From positions 126,559 through 190,558 of the forward strand of contig VXNM01000009.1 of the NCBI GenBank assembly GCA_009840545.1: DNA of 64,000 nucleotides, given 5' to 3'. A program made the translations under genes and the position numbers. Shown piece by piece: positions 1 to 10,237 of the stretch. The DNA comes from Gammaproteobacteria bacterium (GTDB taxonomy: Bacteria; Pseudomonadota; Gammaproteobacteria; Pseudomonadales; Azotimanducaceae). A model generated the notes under the pieces. That model made no database searches and was not told the DNA's origin. It saw only the letters and a program-made list of their open reading frames with translations. Position 1 is the first letter of the stretch. Every line of letters begins with the position of its first letter.

Positions 1-1434
1 AATTCTCACAGAATCCGACAAGAAATCGATGCTTCCCAAGCCAATGTTGTCTGCTAATGAAATATGGAAACGCGCGAAATCTTGAAATATCACCGTGATG
101 CTCTGTCTCAATTCTTTTAGGTCATAGTCACGATAGTCCCTCCCGTCCAAGCAGACCGAACCATGGATCGGATCGTAGAATCGAGCGAGCAACTTGACCA
201 ATGTAGTCTTACCAGCTCCATTCTCCCCGACGATAGCAAGCTTCGTGTTAGCCGGTATGGAAAACGAAATGTCTTCCAGAATTAGCCGGTCTGTTCCAGG
301 ATAGTGAAATGCAACGTTCTTGAGTTCGATTCCTTGACCAAATCGAGTAGGCAACGCCACTCTCGGGCCTCTAGGGTCAGTTTCAAGTGCTCCCGCAACC
401 GTCCGAGGATCCAAGTCAATCAGCTCGAAGAACCGTGTGATATATAGAGAGTTTCGAAAGACGTTCCCTATTTGTCCGAACCAGGCCTGAATTGAATTTT
501 TGCTACTTTGGGCAGCACCAAATACCATATAGAGTTCACCAATGGACAATTCCCCAATGCTAGCCTTATATACAGCGTACGACCACACAAGACACAGCCC
601 GACAGTTCCTAATAGATCAAATAATAGTTCGACTCTGACAAGTTTAACATTCAACTTGAAATTAGCTTTGATCAATACTTCCCGAAATTCGAAAAATTTG
701 TTAACAAGATAGTTACCCAAATTAAATACTCTGACCTCTTTAACAGAAGATTTACTGAACAACAGACTTGCAAAATAATTGGTTACTCTTGTATTACGAG
801 TAAGTACTGAATCTATATTAAATCTCTCCCGTGCAGTAAATCCTTCAAGAAGTATTCGTGGTGATAGACTAACTAGCAAAAACAAAAATGTGAGTGGATG
901 AAGAATAGTCAGGAGACCAAACATGGTAACAATCATGAAAGTCTGAGGTAAGAGTCCCAGCACGTTACGGATTGCAGTTCGCATGTACCCCATATTTCTA
1001 CGTGCCTGAGAAAGCAGATCATAGAAAGCGGGGGCTTCAAAAAATGCAAGATCCAAACTTGCTGCCTTTTTGAGAATGAGGACGTGAATCTTATTTCTTA
1101 CCTTTTCGCTTACCATGAAATCAACGAATTGAGAGCTTGAAGATGCACCTGATTGGAGTATCCTACATGCAACAATTGCAACCATCGGAAGAAGAATGTA
1201 GAACCAGTCGACTTCTGTTTCTAAGCCCCTTGCCACCCGATCGATTACAACTTTACCAAGCCATAGTAATAGTGCAGAGAGTCCAGCTTGTATTGTTCCA
1301 GCTGCAGTGGAGATACAGAAGTGGAACGGTGATGCCCGGTAAACAAAAGCAAGTGTTCTAGGAAGAAGACTAAGTACTTCTAATAAGGACTTTGTCTCTA
1401 ATTCAGGGAAAGTACTAGATACCGCTGATTGCAT
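1..1434 (-). CDS. ABC transporter, fused permease/ATPase (3' end outside window)
   Basis: Open frame of 478 codons running off the left edge. It begins at an ATG at 1434 (MQSAVSSTFPELETKSLLEV) and has no strong ribosome site. The N-terminal two thirds is a hydrophobic six-helix exporter domain. The ATPase domain follows, with Walker A GENGAGKTT near 184-240 and the stretch after the Q-loop near the edge; the LSGGE signature, Walker B and H-loop must lie outside. It is clearly a paralogue of the next gene, which is upstream on the same strand with an 80-bp gap, so the two probably form a co-transcribed heterodimeric exporter. Substrate unknown. Lipid, peptide or RiPP export are all possible, and no precursor peptide is visible in the window. 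Confidence 0.85.
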   Translation of the reverse strand, partial: MQSAVSSTFPELETKSLLEVLSLLPRTLAFVYRASPFHFCISTAAGTIQAGLSALLLWLGKVVIDRVARGLETEVDWFYILLPMVAIVACRILQSGASSSSQFVDFMVSEKVRNKIHVLILKKAASLDLAFFEAPAFYDLLSQARRNMGYMRTAIRNVLGLLPQTFMIVTMFGLLTILHPLTFLFLLVSLSPRILLEGFTARERFNIDSVLTRNTRVTNYFASLLFSKSSVKEVRVFNLGNYLVNKFFEFREVLIKANFKLNVKLVRVELLFDLLGTVGLCLVWSYAVYKASIGELSIGELYMVFGAAQSSKNSIQAWFGQIGNVFRNSLYITRFFELIDLDPRTVAGALETDPRGPRVALPTRFGQGIELKNVAFHYPGTDRLILEDISFSIPANTKLAIVGENGAGKTTLVKLLARFYDPIHGSVCLDGRDYRDYDLKELRQSITVIFQDFARFHISLADNIGLGSIDFLSDSVRI

Positions 1435-1513
1435 TTAGGTCAGTTCTTTATTACCATCTGATGTTGTGTTCTAAATAATCGCTGTGGAGGTTAATTGGTA
1501 GTAAAATCATTAC

Positions 1514-3361
1514 TTATTGGTATTTTCTAGCTTGTGTCTGAAACATAGTATAGTATGTATTTTTGTTGGACATTAATTCTGTATGACTTCCCACTTCGAC
1601 GGACTTTCCGTCCTTTATGACCACAACGATGTCTGCCATTCGAACTGTCGAGAATCGATGAGAAATGAAAATTACAGTCTTGTTGGAGGAGAGTCTAGAT
1701 ATCTTTTGGTAGAGCTCTTGCTCTCTCAGGGAATCTAGGGCCGATGTCGGTTCATCTAGTATCAAGATAGAAGCATCGCTCATATATGCTCTAGCAATTG
1801 AAATCTGTTGCCACTCTCCTCCAGAGAGATCTATTCCTTCATCTAATGTACGTCCTAGCATGGTGTCGTAACCTTGGGGTAACTTATCAATGACAACATT
1901 CGCACCGCTTTGAATTGCGGCCTGTTCGACTTTTGGTCTGTCTTCAATATTCCGAACGGATCCCACTCCAATGTTTTCGCCGGCTGTAAGGCTGTAGTGG
2001 TTAAAGTCTTGGAAAACAACGCCAATGCTGGATCTTAGACTCTCAAGATCGTAGTCGCGATAGTCTCGGCCATCCAATTGAATTGATCCCGCAATTGGAT
2101 CATAGAAACGTGTGAGTAACTTGACGAGGGTAGTCTTTCCAGCACCGTTTTCGCCGACAATAGCCACTTTGGATCCAACCGGCACGGAAAATGTGACATC
2201 TCTCAGCACTTCCTTTTCCGTGTATGGATACCGGAATGACACGCCTCGAACGCTGATACCTCTTCCAATTCCATTCGGCTCAAGAAAAACTGGTCTCTGT
2301 CGGGGAGGTTCCAACGAACCATCGATTGATTTCGGATCAAGATCCAACAGTTCAAACAGACGAGAAGTTTGCAGTGAGAACCTATAGACTGAATTGAGGC
2401 GATACACGAGTCCACCAACTAGTGAGACAATCTGCTGTGCAGCGCTGAACACCGCAATGAGAGTTCCAAGAGATATTTCGCCCCGAACAGCTTCCAATAC
2501 CGCGTAAACGCTCACAGCACCCACTCCCAGTGTCGTGAGTACATCCAAACTGACGTTATATTTAATGAACTGAAGATGCTGCTTCTTGTACGCATCGATG
2601 TACTTTGATCGAAAATTCAAGAACTTATCAATAAACAGGTCTCCCAAACCGAAGACTCGCACTTCCTTGGCTGTTCCTTGGCCCGTGAGAATGCCTTCCA
2701 TGTAGCCGGACAGTCTTCGGTTGCGAATCAAGGATGAATCGATCCAATAAAAGTTACGCGTTAGGTGTCTCTGTAGAAAGAACCGAGGAATGACTGAAAC
2801 CACAAGAATCACAGACGCGAACGGATGGAGTAGCGACACCAACCCAAACATGGCTGACATAGAGATCACCATCTCGAAGAAACCAAATATCTCTTTTGGA
2901 AGGCGTTGAAGCGAATACTGTTGTTGTCTTGCTTGACTTAATTGATCAAAGAACTTCGGTGCTTCAAAAAAGGCTAAATCGAGTTTCGAAGTCTTTCGCA
3001 AGAGCATTTCGTTTGCCGAATTGAACGTTCTTTCCGACAATTGATCCTCCGCGACCCAAGATATTTCTCGCACAAGGCTTGATCCAATCCAGAGCGCGAA
3101 TATCACCGCAAGTGGCACGACAACGATTCCCCATTGCATCTCCATACTTTGACTGTCGAATACCAGATCGACTATGACCTTCGTGATATAGATGGTTGCT
3201 GCTGGAACCAAGGCAGTCACAATCGTGATCGATCCCAAGAAAATGATCAACGGCGGCGACACTTGCCACGAGACCTTGAAGACTCGCGGGATCATTGCGA
3301 CTAGCTCTCGCACCGTCTTGATGCGAAAGAGTTCCTTAGGGTCGTAAGACTCGTCGCTCAT
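1514..3361 (-). CDS. ABC exporter-type half-transporter (permease + ATPase)
   Basis: A 615-residue half-transporter of the MsbA/HlyB exporter class. Membrane helices occupy roughly residues 30-320. The ATPase domain carries Walker A (GENGAGKTT), a Q-loop (VFQDFNHYSL), the signature LSGGEWQQISIARA, Walker B with D-loop (ILILDEPTSALD) and an H-loop (ISHRFSTVR), so all catalytic elements are present. Length is normal for the family. It is followed on the same strand by a paralogue (1-1434), suggesting a heterodimer made from a tandem duplication. It is divergent from the CoA-transferase gene at 3585 across about 220 bp. Transport direction (export) follows from the family; the substrate cannot be read from the sequence. 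Confidence 0.92.
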   Translation of the reverse strand: MSDESYDPKELFRIKTVRELVAMIPRVFKVSWQVSPPLIIFLGSITIVTALVPAATIYITKVIVDLVFDSQSMEMQWGIVVVPLAVIFALWIGSSLVREISWVAEDQLSERTFNSANEMLLRKTSKLDLAFFEAPKFFDQLSQARQQQYSLQRLPKEIFGFFEMVISMSAMFGLVSLLHPFASVILVVSVIPRFFLQRHLTRNFYWIDSSLIRNRRLSGYMEGILTGQGTAKEVRVFGLGDLFIDKFLNFRSKYIDAYKKQHLQFIKYNVSLDVLTTLGVGAVSVYAVLEAVRGEISLGTLIAVFSAAQQIVSLVGGLVYRLNSVYRFSLQTSRLFELLDLDPKSIDGSLEPPRQRPVFLEPNGIGRGISVRGVSFRYPYTEKEVLRDVTFSVPVGSKVAIVGENGAGKTTLVKLLTRFYDPIAGSIQLDGRDYRDYDLESLRSSIGVVFQDFNHYSLTAGENIGVGSVRNIEDRPKVEQAAIQSGANVVIDKLPQGYDTMLGRTLDEGIDLSGGEWQQISIARAYMSDASILILDEPTSALDSLREQELYQKISRLSSNKTVIFISHRFSTVRMADIVVVIKDGKSVEVGSHTELMSNKNTYYTMFQTQARKYQ

Positions 3362-3584
3362 TGACTACGACCCACGCAAAATCAAAATTGTTTGTGCCAT
3401 GGATAGACGGGGAGAGTGAATTCCGAGAAAGTGATTCGCTTCTGTACGACTACGGAAGCGACGGGATGCGGGGCCGGACTCTCTCCCCTATTATGCAATG
3501 AAGCGAGACTTTTCGTGCGATAAACTATTACTTGCGCGACGACTGCCTCGGCAGTCGCATATACCCAAAGAATCTGGAGCTTGA

Positions 3585-4805
3585 ATGGCAGCATTGGACG
3601 GCTTGCGAATCCTCGATATGACGCAATACGAGGCGGGCACATCCTGTACCCAAGCACTAGCTTGGATGGGCGCTGATGTCGTCAAAATTGAAGCTCCCGA
3701 ATACGGAGACCCTGGTAGAGGGGTCCGAGGTTCGGGTCAGAGTGACTATTCCCCCTATTTTTGCGCTTGGAATGCCAACAAGAAGAGCCTCGCACTCAAC
3801 CTCCGTACCGAAAAAGGACGGAAATTACTGCTGAGACTTGTTCCGAATTTCGATGTGTTCGTAGAGAACTACGGTCCCGGTATTGTCGAGAGGTTAGATA
3901 TCGAATACGAGACGCTTGCGAAAGTTCACCCGGGGCTCATCTACACCCGAATTAAGGGATTCGGCACATCGGGTCCCTACTCAGGCTATCGATGCATGGA
4001 TATGGTTGCACAGGCAGCGGCTGGCGCTTTTTCAATCACGGGTGAACCCGATGGACCTCCGATGATGCCAGGATCCACTACAGGTGACTCTGGTACCGGA
4101 GTTCAGGCTGCCATGGCGATTCTTGCCGCATACATTCAACGCCAAAGAACTGGATTGGGACAGGTCATAGAACTGTCAATGCAGGAAGCGATGATCTACT
4201 ACGTGCGCACACGAGCCTTCATTGGATCGCAATGGGGAACTCGAGCCACGCCACGGACAGGCAATAGAGGGGGACTTCCTCCGGTAAACATCTATCCGTG
4301 CAAGCCTTTTGGTCCCAACGACTACATCTATTTGATGCCGGTAAACAACGATCATTGGGATGGTCTATGTGCGGCAATCGATCGACCGGACTTGTTGGTG
4401 GATGAGAGATTTGTTAGCTATGGAGACCGTGCCCGGAACGGAGATGCCCTCTACGAAGAAATTTGCAATTGGTGCAAGACTAGAACGAAGTATGAAGCCA
4501 TGGAGGCAATTGCCGCTGCTGGCGTACCTTGTTCCGCATGTCTCGATACGGCAGAGCTCCATCACAACGATCATCTAAAAGAAAGGGGCTTTGTCGAGGA
4601 AATGGTCTTACCGGTACACGGGTCTGTTCCAATGCTAGGATTCGCTCCTCGTATGTCCGAATCGAGCGTTGACATGACGCGTCCACCGAGACTAGGTGAA
4701 CACACGGACGATGTGTTGGCTGAGGAATTGAACCTGAACCCACAAGAACTCTCCGAACTGCGGGATCAAGGAGTCATAGGAGATCCGAAGCGATTCGTAT
4801 CCTAG
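3585..4805 (+). CDS. CaiB/BaiF family (family III) CoA-transferase
   Basis: A 406-residue protein of the formyl-CoA transferase/carnitine CoA-transferase class, which moves CoA between carboxylic acids through an aspartyl-CoA thioester. The N-terminus LDGLRILDMTQYEAG, the segment ADVVKIEAPEYGDPGR and the GDSGTG loop containing the candidate catalytic Asp are typical. The start is the ATG at 3585, preceded by GGAG at suitable spacing. It stands alone, divergent from the ABC transporter genes and convergent with the phytase gene, so the substrate is not indicated. Family members act in carnitine, oxalate, bile-acid, aromatic and racemase (AMACR-like) pathways; I cannot choose among these. Confidence 0.9.
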   Translation: MAALDGLRILDMTQYEAGTSCTQALAWMGADVVKIEAPEYGDPGRGVRGSGQSDYSPYFCAWNANKKSLALNLRTEKGRKLLLRLVPNFDVFVENYGPGIVERLDIEYETLAKVHPGLIYTRIKGFGTSGPYSGYRCMDMVAQAAAGAFSITGEPDGPPMMPGSTTGDSGTGVQAAMAILAAYIQRQRTGLGQVIELSMQEAMIYYVRTRAFIGSQWGTRATPRTGNRGGLPPVNIYPCKPFGPNDYIYLMPVNNDHWDGLCAAIDRPDLLVDERFVSYGDRARNGDALYEEICNWCKTRTKYEAMEAIAAAGVPCSACLDTAELHHNDHLKERGFVEEMVLPVHGSVPMLGFAPRMSESSVDMTRPPRLGEHTDDVLAEELNLNPQELSELRDQGVIGDPKRFVS

Positions 4806-4858
4806 TACGAAGTCAACCTTACGGGCTTGCTCGTAACGGGCTTTGCTCGCAGAAGCGC

Positions 4859-5980
4859 TTAGTCCCCTACAGCTGACTTTCCTAGCATGAGCTGATCGGA
4901 CACTCTTCGCCAATCAATCAGTTTGAAATTCTGATTCTCTTGTGGCATCGAGTTCTCGTCGTCCTGAACGACAAGCATTCCATGTGGAAACTCCGTTGAT
5001 AGACTGGCATTGGTAATGTCGATGCCATCAGTCCCCGAGACGCTGTCGATACCTCCTTCGCCTGAGTCTCCAATTCTGAACGAGCCGATGTATGGGTTCG
5101 CACCATCCAACTCGAATACGGCAAATGAACTGTCTCCTTGGCTGGACACAACAAGGTAACCGTCTGCCTCATCTGTACGATAGATGGCCATTCCTTCCAC
5201 ATCTGCAACAAGAGCACTTTCGGATAGCGAAACCACAAGGGTGGCTTCGGAGTTTAGTTTTGGGTCCGCATTTCGCTTCCATACTCCAAACTCTTCCTCC
5301 CCGTAGTAGAGAGTTTCCGTTTCATCGTCGGCTACACACCCCTCGGGTTGAGAATCCACCGAGAAACTCCGCGCTTTTCGACTTGCACCGTCAGGCTTTA
5401 GCTCCCATTGTTCGAAAGTTCCGTTCTTGTCATTTACAAACGCAAATAACGAACTCCCGCTCTTGAACAGACAAACTCCGTAGGGAGTCGGTAAATCAAG
5501 CACAATTGATTCATCCGTCAGGTGTTCCACTTCGCCTGATTCACGATCTATCGAAAACAAGCTCAAACTATTGGTTGAACGATTGGTAGCCACGGCGATG
5601 TCCATGACGCGTCCGTCCCATTGAATTCTTTGCCTTAGATCGACATTGTTGAGATTTCCAATGTCAAGCGACTGAACTCTAGCTCCCTCGAGGTTGTACA
5701 CCTCCAAACCCTTTTGCTTGTTCGTGCCCAGAATCAAGCTGAGTTCAGGATTGGAAGGGTGAATCCATATAGCTGGATCATCCGCGGCGTCCTCAGTACT
5801 AGACACGCTCGTTGTCTCAACGCTGGGTATGACGACAGAGTAGTCCGCCAATACACTCGTGGACTGTCCAAGAACGATCGTCAGAAGCGGTAGAGCGATT
5901 ATGTGCCCTACCGCTCCTATAAAGCGCTTACAAGCTTCGAAGTGTGACTCCCAGAGCAAAGGATCGACCATACTCTTCAT
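4859..5980 (-). CDS. Beta-propeller (3-)phytase, exported
   Basis: Beta-propeller phytase, which removes phosphate from myo-inositol hexakisphosphate using calcium. Family motifs are clear: DDPAIWIHPSNPELSLILGT, NNVDLRQ and QPEGCVADDETETLYYGEEE. A hydrophobic stretch (RFIGAVGHIIALPLLTIVLG) ending in SVLA looks like a signal peptide, giving a periplasmic or outer-face enzyme. The start is uncertain. The frame is open to 6046, but the TonB receptor gene upstream ends at 5928. I prefer the ATG at 5980, which gives a 53-nt overlap; another ATG lies at 5971. No in-frame ATG or GTG lies between the receptor stop and the signal sequence, although a ribosome-site-like TAGGAG is there. The overlap argues for co-expression with the receptor. 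Confidence 0.87.
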   Translation of the reverse strand: MKSMVDPLLWESHFEACKRFIGAVGHIIALPLLTIVLGQSTSVLADYSVVIPSVETTSVSSTEDAADDPAIWIHPSNPELSLILGTNKQKGLEVYNLEGARVQSLDIGNLNNVDLRQRIQWDGRVMDIAVATNRSTNSLSLFSIDRESGEVEHLTDESIVLDLPTPYGVCLFKSGSSLFAFVNDKNGTFEQWELKPDGASRKARSFSVDSQPEGCVADDETETLYYGEEEFGVWKRNADPKLNSEATLVVSLSESALVADVEGMAIYRTDEADGYLVVSSQGDSSFAVFELDGANPYIGSFRIGDSGEGGIDSVSGTDGIDITNASLSTEFPHGMLVVQDDENSMPQENQNFKLIDWRRVSDQLMLGKSAVGD

Positions 5981-8762
5981 ACTGTCCGTTAAACGACTCG
6001 TTTCCGTGATACGAGTAGTAAGCCTGATTCGTGAGGTTTGTAGCATTCACGAAAATCTGCCATCTCTCGTCCACGTCGTACCGAGCGGTAAAGTCAAGCT
6101 GTGTTCGAGGTTCTTGAATCAAATCGTTTTCGGGATCCGACAGGTCCACTTCAAGTGTTCTCTCGCCCTTGAATGCTAGAGCGAGTCTGAAATCCCAATT
6201 CCAGTTTTCGTAACCGACGATTGCATTGCCAACGAATTTTGCTTGTCCAGGCAACGGAATGTCTCCGCCACGACTAATACCGGGACCCAAGTCTGCTTCG
6301 CTCGAGGTAAACGTTGCATTGAGCGACAAAATGATGTTGTTCCATGGGTCGGCAAGTTCACTCAGACGGCTCGTCCAACTGGCTTCTATTCCCCAAAGCG
6401 ATGCAGTGTCTCCGTTCAAAGGCTGCACAATGTCCAAGTCGGTCACTTCCGAAGTATCAACGCCTTGAGTCCACTGAGTAAAGTCGACAACGTCGCTTAC
6501 GTCAGCCACGTAAATGAAATTGCTGATCGACTTGGAAAAGAAACCTACTGAGAACGCGCTCAATTGATCGTCGGGATAGTACTCGTAGGTAAGATCCAGA
6601 TTGATCGATTCGTAGGGATCGAGAGCTGCATTTCCCGCCTCGATCTCCAGGTCCTCGTCGTCAATTTCTACTTTGTCGGGTGACGGATTGATCTTTCCAA
6701 AGGATGGTCTCGCAACTGACTGGCTTAGCCCAAACCTCAGAATATTTTGGTCGCTCTGCTTGTAGCGAACTGTAACGCTAGGAAGCCAATGCGAGTAGTC
6801 CTTGCCAAAGGAAATGGGTGTAATTTCGGGATCTCCGTTGGCTTCAACAACGCTAAACCCGTCCAGTTCTGAACTTGTCGCTTCGTGTCGCAATCCATAT
6901 ACGACTCGGAAGTCTCCGATGTTTACACGATGCATGGCGTAGATTGCGAATACATCCTCTTGAATGTTGTAGTCTCGAGCTGAATCAAGAGCTGTGTTGT
7001 CTGCGTCAATATCAAACCTGCTCTTGTTTTCAGCGATGTAGGACGAGAGACTGCCCACATCAATTGTTGGACCCAACGATCCGAGATCGTAGTCAAGAGA
7101 GTCGCTTGTTACGAAGTCCGCCATAGTTCGATCGCCAGGAAATCCTCCGTCATATGTAATCGCGTTGATGTCGTCCGTCTTTTCTCGAAAGCGTTGCTGA
7201 ACTCCGAACTTGACGTAACCGTCAAATTCGCTGATTGTGACCTCTCTCTTGAAGTCGAGACGTAGGGTCGTTTGTTCGTCATTCGTGAAATTGTTCTCTT
7301 CCGCTAACTCGTCAAGTTCGAAATTGGCTGGGTTCGCGCCATTGGCGGAATAGAACAAACGAGGGGTACTTCCCATCGACGTATATCCTGCCTCCTCAAT
7401 TTCGTCGTCTTCCGAAAACTGAGTGTCGAAACGATTGGGTTCTTCTTCCGCTGCTTTTCCATAGCCCAACTCATACTCCACATTCCACTCTTCAATCTCG
7501 CTTTCTCCTCCAGCAACGACCGAGAGTATGTCTTGTGTTTCGAAACGATCTTTCAGCTCGCGATCCATATCGATGTCAGTCCATCGAGCCGAGTTCGAGT
7601 CTATGGAAGCCAAGTCTCCCTTGGATAGTTTGTACTCAATACGTTGGCGATACTCTTGATCCGAAAAGTCGCTCTTTAGCATCCTTAGGTAGAGATGCGT
7701 GTCGTTTTCTCCAAACCAATCGAGATTCAACGCATATCCCAGGCGTTTCCGAGTAATCTGATAGTCTCTCTGCTCAAACTCTTCAGCACCTCGAAAACCT
7801 GAGTCTTCGATGTCAGCCACCCATCCTCCATCGGTTTCGACATTGTCCGACCCGAATCGGCGATCTTGCCACGAAACAGCAATCGCCACTCCTAGGTTTC
7901 CAATCATGACTGGGATGATGTTCGTGTAACTTGCGTTGACTTTGGGACTCGTTTCTCCTTGGAGCGTGTTGAAGTCTGACTTTGCTGTTACTGCAAAGTG
8001 TTGTCCTCTTCTATCAAACGCGGACAATCCCTTGATGTCGATAGCTCCTCCAATCGCATCTCCATCTTGATCTGGAGTGACTGACTTTCGCACTTCGATC
8101 CTTTCTAGGAGATCCGAAGGAATCACATCGAGTGCCACCGAGCGACGGTCTCGCTCAGGTGCGGGAATGTTCACTCCATTGACTTTCGCAGAATTGAAGT
8201 CGGGTTCAAGTCCGCGAATGCCGACAAATCTTCCTTCGCCCTGATCGCGTTCTATGAAAACTCCAGGGACGCGTTGTAGCGCTTCGCTTACGTTTGCATC
8301 CGGAAATTGTCCTATCGCATCTGAAGTCAACACGGACAAGATACCGTCGGCTGCGCGTTGCTGATTAAGCGCACTACTTGCTCCCGCCGCTTGTCCGTAC
8401 ACAATGACGTTTTCTAGGTGTTCGACGTCTGCGCCGATTGAGACCTCTACGTTCTTGGTGGAATTTGCTTCTACTTTGACCGTCTGTTCGACTTTGCTGG
8501 CACCGATGTAGTGCACAACGAGCGTATACTCGCCCTCAGGAACGTTGTTGAATTTGAACGCCCCATTGGTCGAGCTGGATACCTCTAAATCGAGCTCTTC
8601 GAGTCGTACGAGCGCACCACTAAAACTGACTTGCCCGCTTTTGTCGACGACTACACCTTCGAGTTCTCCGTCTTGTGCTGAAATCGCAAAAGCCGGAATT
8701 GACACAAGCAACGCCATCAGAATGACTTGGATCGGTGCTCGTAAATAGATAGTTGGTTTCAT
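5928..8762 (-). CDS. TonB-dependent outer-membrane receptor, Xanthomonas/Caulobacter type
   Basis: A 944-residue outer-membrane receptor. A signal peptide (about 1-29, ending AFAISA) is followed by a carboxypeptidase-regulatory-like beta sandwich (about 33-110), a plug domain (about 140-255, with ALQRVPGV, FVGIRGLEPDFN and the family-typical SVTPDQDGDAIGGAIDIKG) and a 22-strand barrel to the C-terminus. The last residue is Leu where most such proteins end in Phe. It lies directly upstream of, and overlaps, a beta-propeller phytase gene. Receptor-phytase pairs are known from other proteobacteria, so uptake of phytate or its breakdown products is the likely job; this is inference from context. 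Energy would come from TonB-ExbBD encoded elsewhere. Confidence 0.92.
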   Translation of the reverse strand: MKPTIYLRAPIQVILMALLVSIPAFAISAQDGELEGVVVDKSGQVSFSGALVRLEELDLEVSSSTNGAFKFNNVPEGEYTLVVHYIGASKVEQTVKVEANSTKNVEVSIGADVEHLENVIVYGQAAGASSALNQQRAADGILSVLTSDAIGQFPDANVSEALQRVPGVFIERDQGEGRFVGIRGLEPDFNSAKVNGVNIPAPERDRRSVALDVIPSDLLERIEVRKSVTPDQDGDAIGGAIDIKGLSAFDRRGQHFAVTAKSDFNTLQGETSPKVNASYTNIIPVMIGNLGVAIAVSWQDRRFGSDNVETDGGWVADIEDSGFRGAEEFEQRDYQITRKRLGYALNLDWFGENDTHLYLRMLKSDFSDQEYRQRIEYKLSKGDLASIDSNSARWTDIDMDRELKDRFETQDILSVVAGGESEIEEWNVEYELGYGKAAEEEPNRFDTQFSEDDEIEEAGYTSMGSTPRLFYSANGANPANFELDELAEENNFTNDEQTTLRLDFKREVTISEFDGYVKFGVQQRFREKTDDINAITYDGGFPGDRTMADFVTSDSLDYDLGSLGPTIDVGSLSSYIAENKSRFDIDADNTALDSARDYNIQEDVFAIYAMHRVNIGDFRVVYGLRHEATSSELDGFSVVEANGDPEITPISFGKDYSHWLPSVTVRYKQSDQNILRFGLSQSVARPSFGKINPSPDKVEIDDEDLEIEAGNAALDPYESINLDLTYEYYPDDQLSAFSVGFFSKSISNFIYVADVSDVVDFTQWTQGVDTSEVTDLDIVQPLNGDTASLWGIEASWTSRLSELADPWNNIILSLNATFTSSEADLGPGISRGGDIPLPGQAKFVGNAIVGYENWNWDFRLALAFKGERTLEVDLSDPENDLIQEPRTQLDFTARYDVDERWQIFVNATNLTNQAYYSYHGNESFNGQYEEYGRSFALGVTLRSL

Positions 8763-9086
8763 GGATGATTGCTGGGTAACAGATGACGTACTAACAATAC
8801 GCTTGAAATGCTACGATCTCATGACAGCCGAATGATGTTTCAGGTGCAGATCAGTCCTATCGCTAGCGACTATTGAACGCCAGAAAATCTTCCACCGACG
8901 ACTTCGTAAGAGAAACGCTCATCCGGACATCTATGAGGCGGAACAGTAGGTTAGATTTCTTCGTCTTTCGAATATGTTGACGAGGGAGTGCAAAGCGCTA
9001 GGTTCGATGTGACCAAGCAGTTAGTCGACCGGGATCTCAGACGTTGTAGTTAAGTCGCCTTGCTAGTAATCAGTATGGGAGAGAAC
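8763..9086. other. Intergenic stretch without a recognisable gene
   Basis: 324 bp between the receptor start and the aroC stop. No open frame with family resemblance, no tRNA shape and no convincing terminator (only a short GAGAG/CTCTC stem at the aroC stop). It must contain the receptor promoter, but I cannot pick boxes with confidence. Confidence 0.5.
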
Positions 9087-10175
9087 TTACTCTCTCGTTG
9101 GCTTTAGATCCGCTCTGCCAGAGTTTTGCGCACGATCTCTCATGACATGATCCATCAGTACTAATGCAACCATCGCCTCCGCTATTGGAACAGCACGCAA
9201 ACCAACACAGGGATCGTGTCTGCCTTTTGTAACTACCTCAACATTTGTGTTAGATCGGTCTACACTCTTTCCTGGAGTCGCAATGCTCGAGGTTGGTTTT
9301 AATGCAATGTAGGCAAGTATGTCTTGGCCCGTAGAAATTCCTCCAAGCGTTCCCCCAGAACGGTTGGACTGAAATCCATCGCTAGACATTTCATCCCGAT
9401 GCTCAGATCCGCGTTGTGTCACAACGCTAAATCCGTCACCAATCTCCACGCCCTTCACTGCGTTTATGCCCATCAGTGAGGATGCCAAGTCAGCATCCAA
9501 TTTTGAGAATACAGGTTCCCCAAGACCTACGGGAACCTTGGATGCAATGACACCAATCTTAGCGCCGATCGAGTCTCCAGCACTTCGAAGCTCTTCAATG
9601 AATTCGGCGATGTCGGTGTCTCTACCAGGATCCGGCGAAAAGAACACACTTTCGTTTGCATGATCCAAAGACCTTAACTCCAATCGGATTTCGCCAACTT
9701 GAGCGAGAAAGCCACGGACCTCGGTACCGAAATTCTCTTTCAAGTACTTCTTTGCGATTCCTCCCGCAGCGACACGCATGGTCGTCTCTCGTGCCGAAGC
9801 TCTTCCGCCACCTCGATAGTCTCGAATTCCATACTTCTTGTCATAGGTGAAATCGGCATGCGATGGACGGTAAACATCCTTGATTTGTGAATAGTCGCGA
9901 GAACGTTGATCTGTGTTCTTGATAACAAGCCCAATTGGAGTGCCAGTCGTCTTCCCCTCAAACACACCGGACAAAATCTCCACCTGATCTTCTTCGGAAC
10001 GCTGTGTTGTGTATTGCGATCGACCTGGTTTGCGACGATTAAGGTCGATCATTAAGTCCGCCTCGGAAAGCTCCAAGTTCGGAGGACATCCATCAACAAT
10101 CGCTCCCATTGCAATGCCGTGGGACTCACCGAATGTGGTTACCGCAAATGCTTGTCCAAAGGTGTTACCAGACAT
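9087..10175 (-). CDS. aroC: Chorismate synthase
   Basis: Catalyses the last step of the shikimate pathway, converting 5-enolpyruvylshikimate-3-phosphate to chorismate with reduced FMN. The 362-residue length is normal. Diagnostic segments are MSGNTFG at the N-terminus, the GESHG motif, the FMN-binding region around [21 protein letters not shown], and [13 protein letters not shown] further on. It is the last gene of a four-gene minus-strand series (htpG, gpsA, DUF4892-like gene, aroC), 62 bp after the DUF4892-like gene. The start ATG at 10175 matches the conserved N-terminus. Confidence 0.98.
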   Translation of the reverse strand: MSGNTFGQAFAVTTFGESHGIAMGAIVDGCPPNLELSEADLMIDLNRRKPGRSQYTTQRSEEDQVEILSGVFEGKTTGTPIGLVIKNTDQRSRDYSQIKDVYRPSHADFTYDKKYGIRDYRGGGRASARETTMRVAAGGIAKKYLKENFGTEVRGFLAQVGEIRLELRSLDHANESVFFSPDPGRDTDIAEFIEELRSAGDSIGAKIGVIASKVPVGLGEPVFSKLDADLASSLMGINAVKGVEIGDGFSVVTQRGSEHRDEMSSDGFQSNRSGGTLGGISTGQDILAYIALKPTSSIATPGKSVDRSNTNVEVVTKGRHDPCVGLRAVPIAEAMVALVLMDHVMRDRAQNSGRADLKPTRE

Positions 10176-10237
10176 AGATGGAAGGTTGAAACAAAAGAAT
10201 CGAGCAGGAGATGCGCCAAACTAGTACCACTCGTTGA

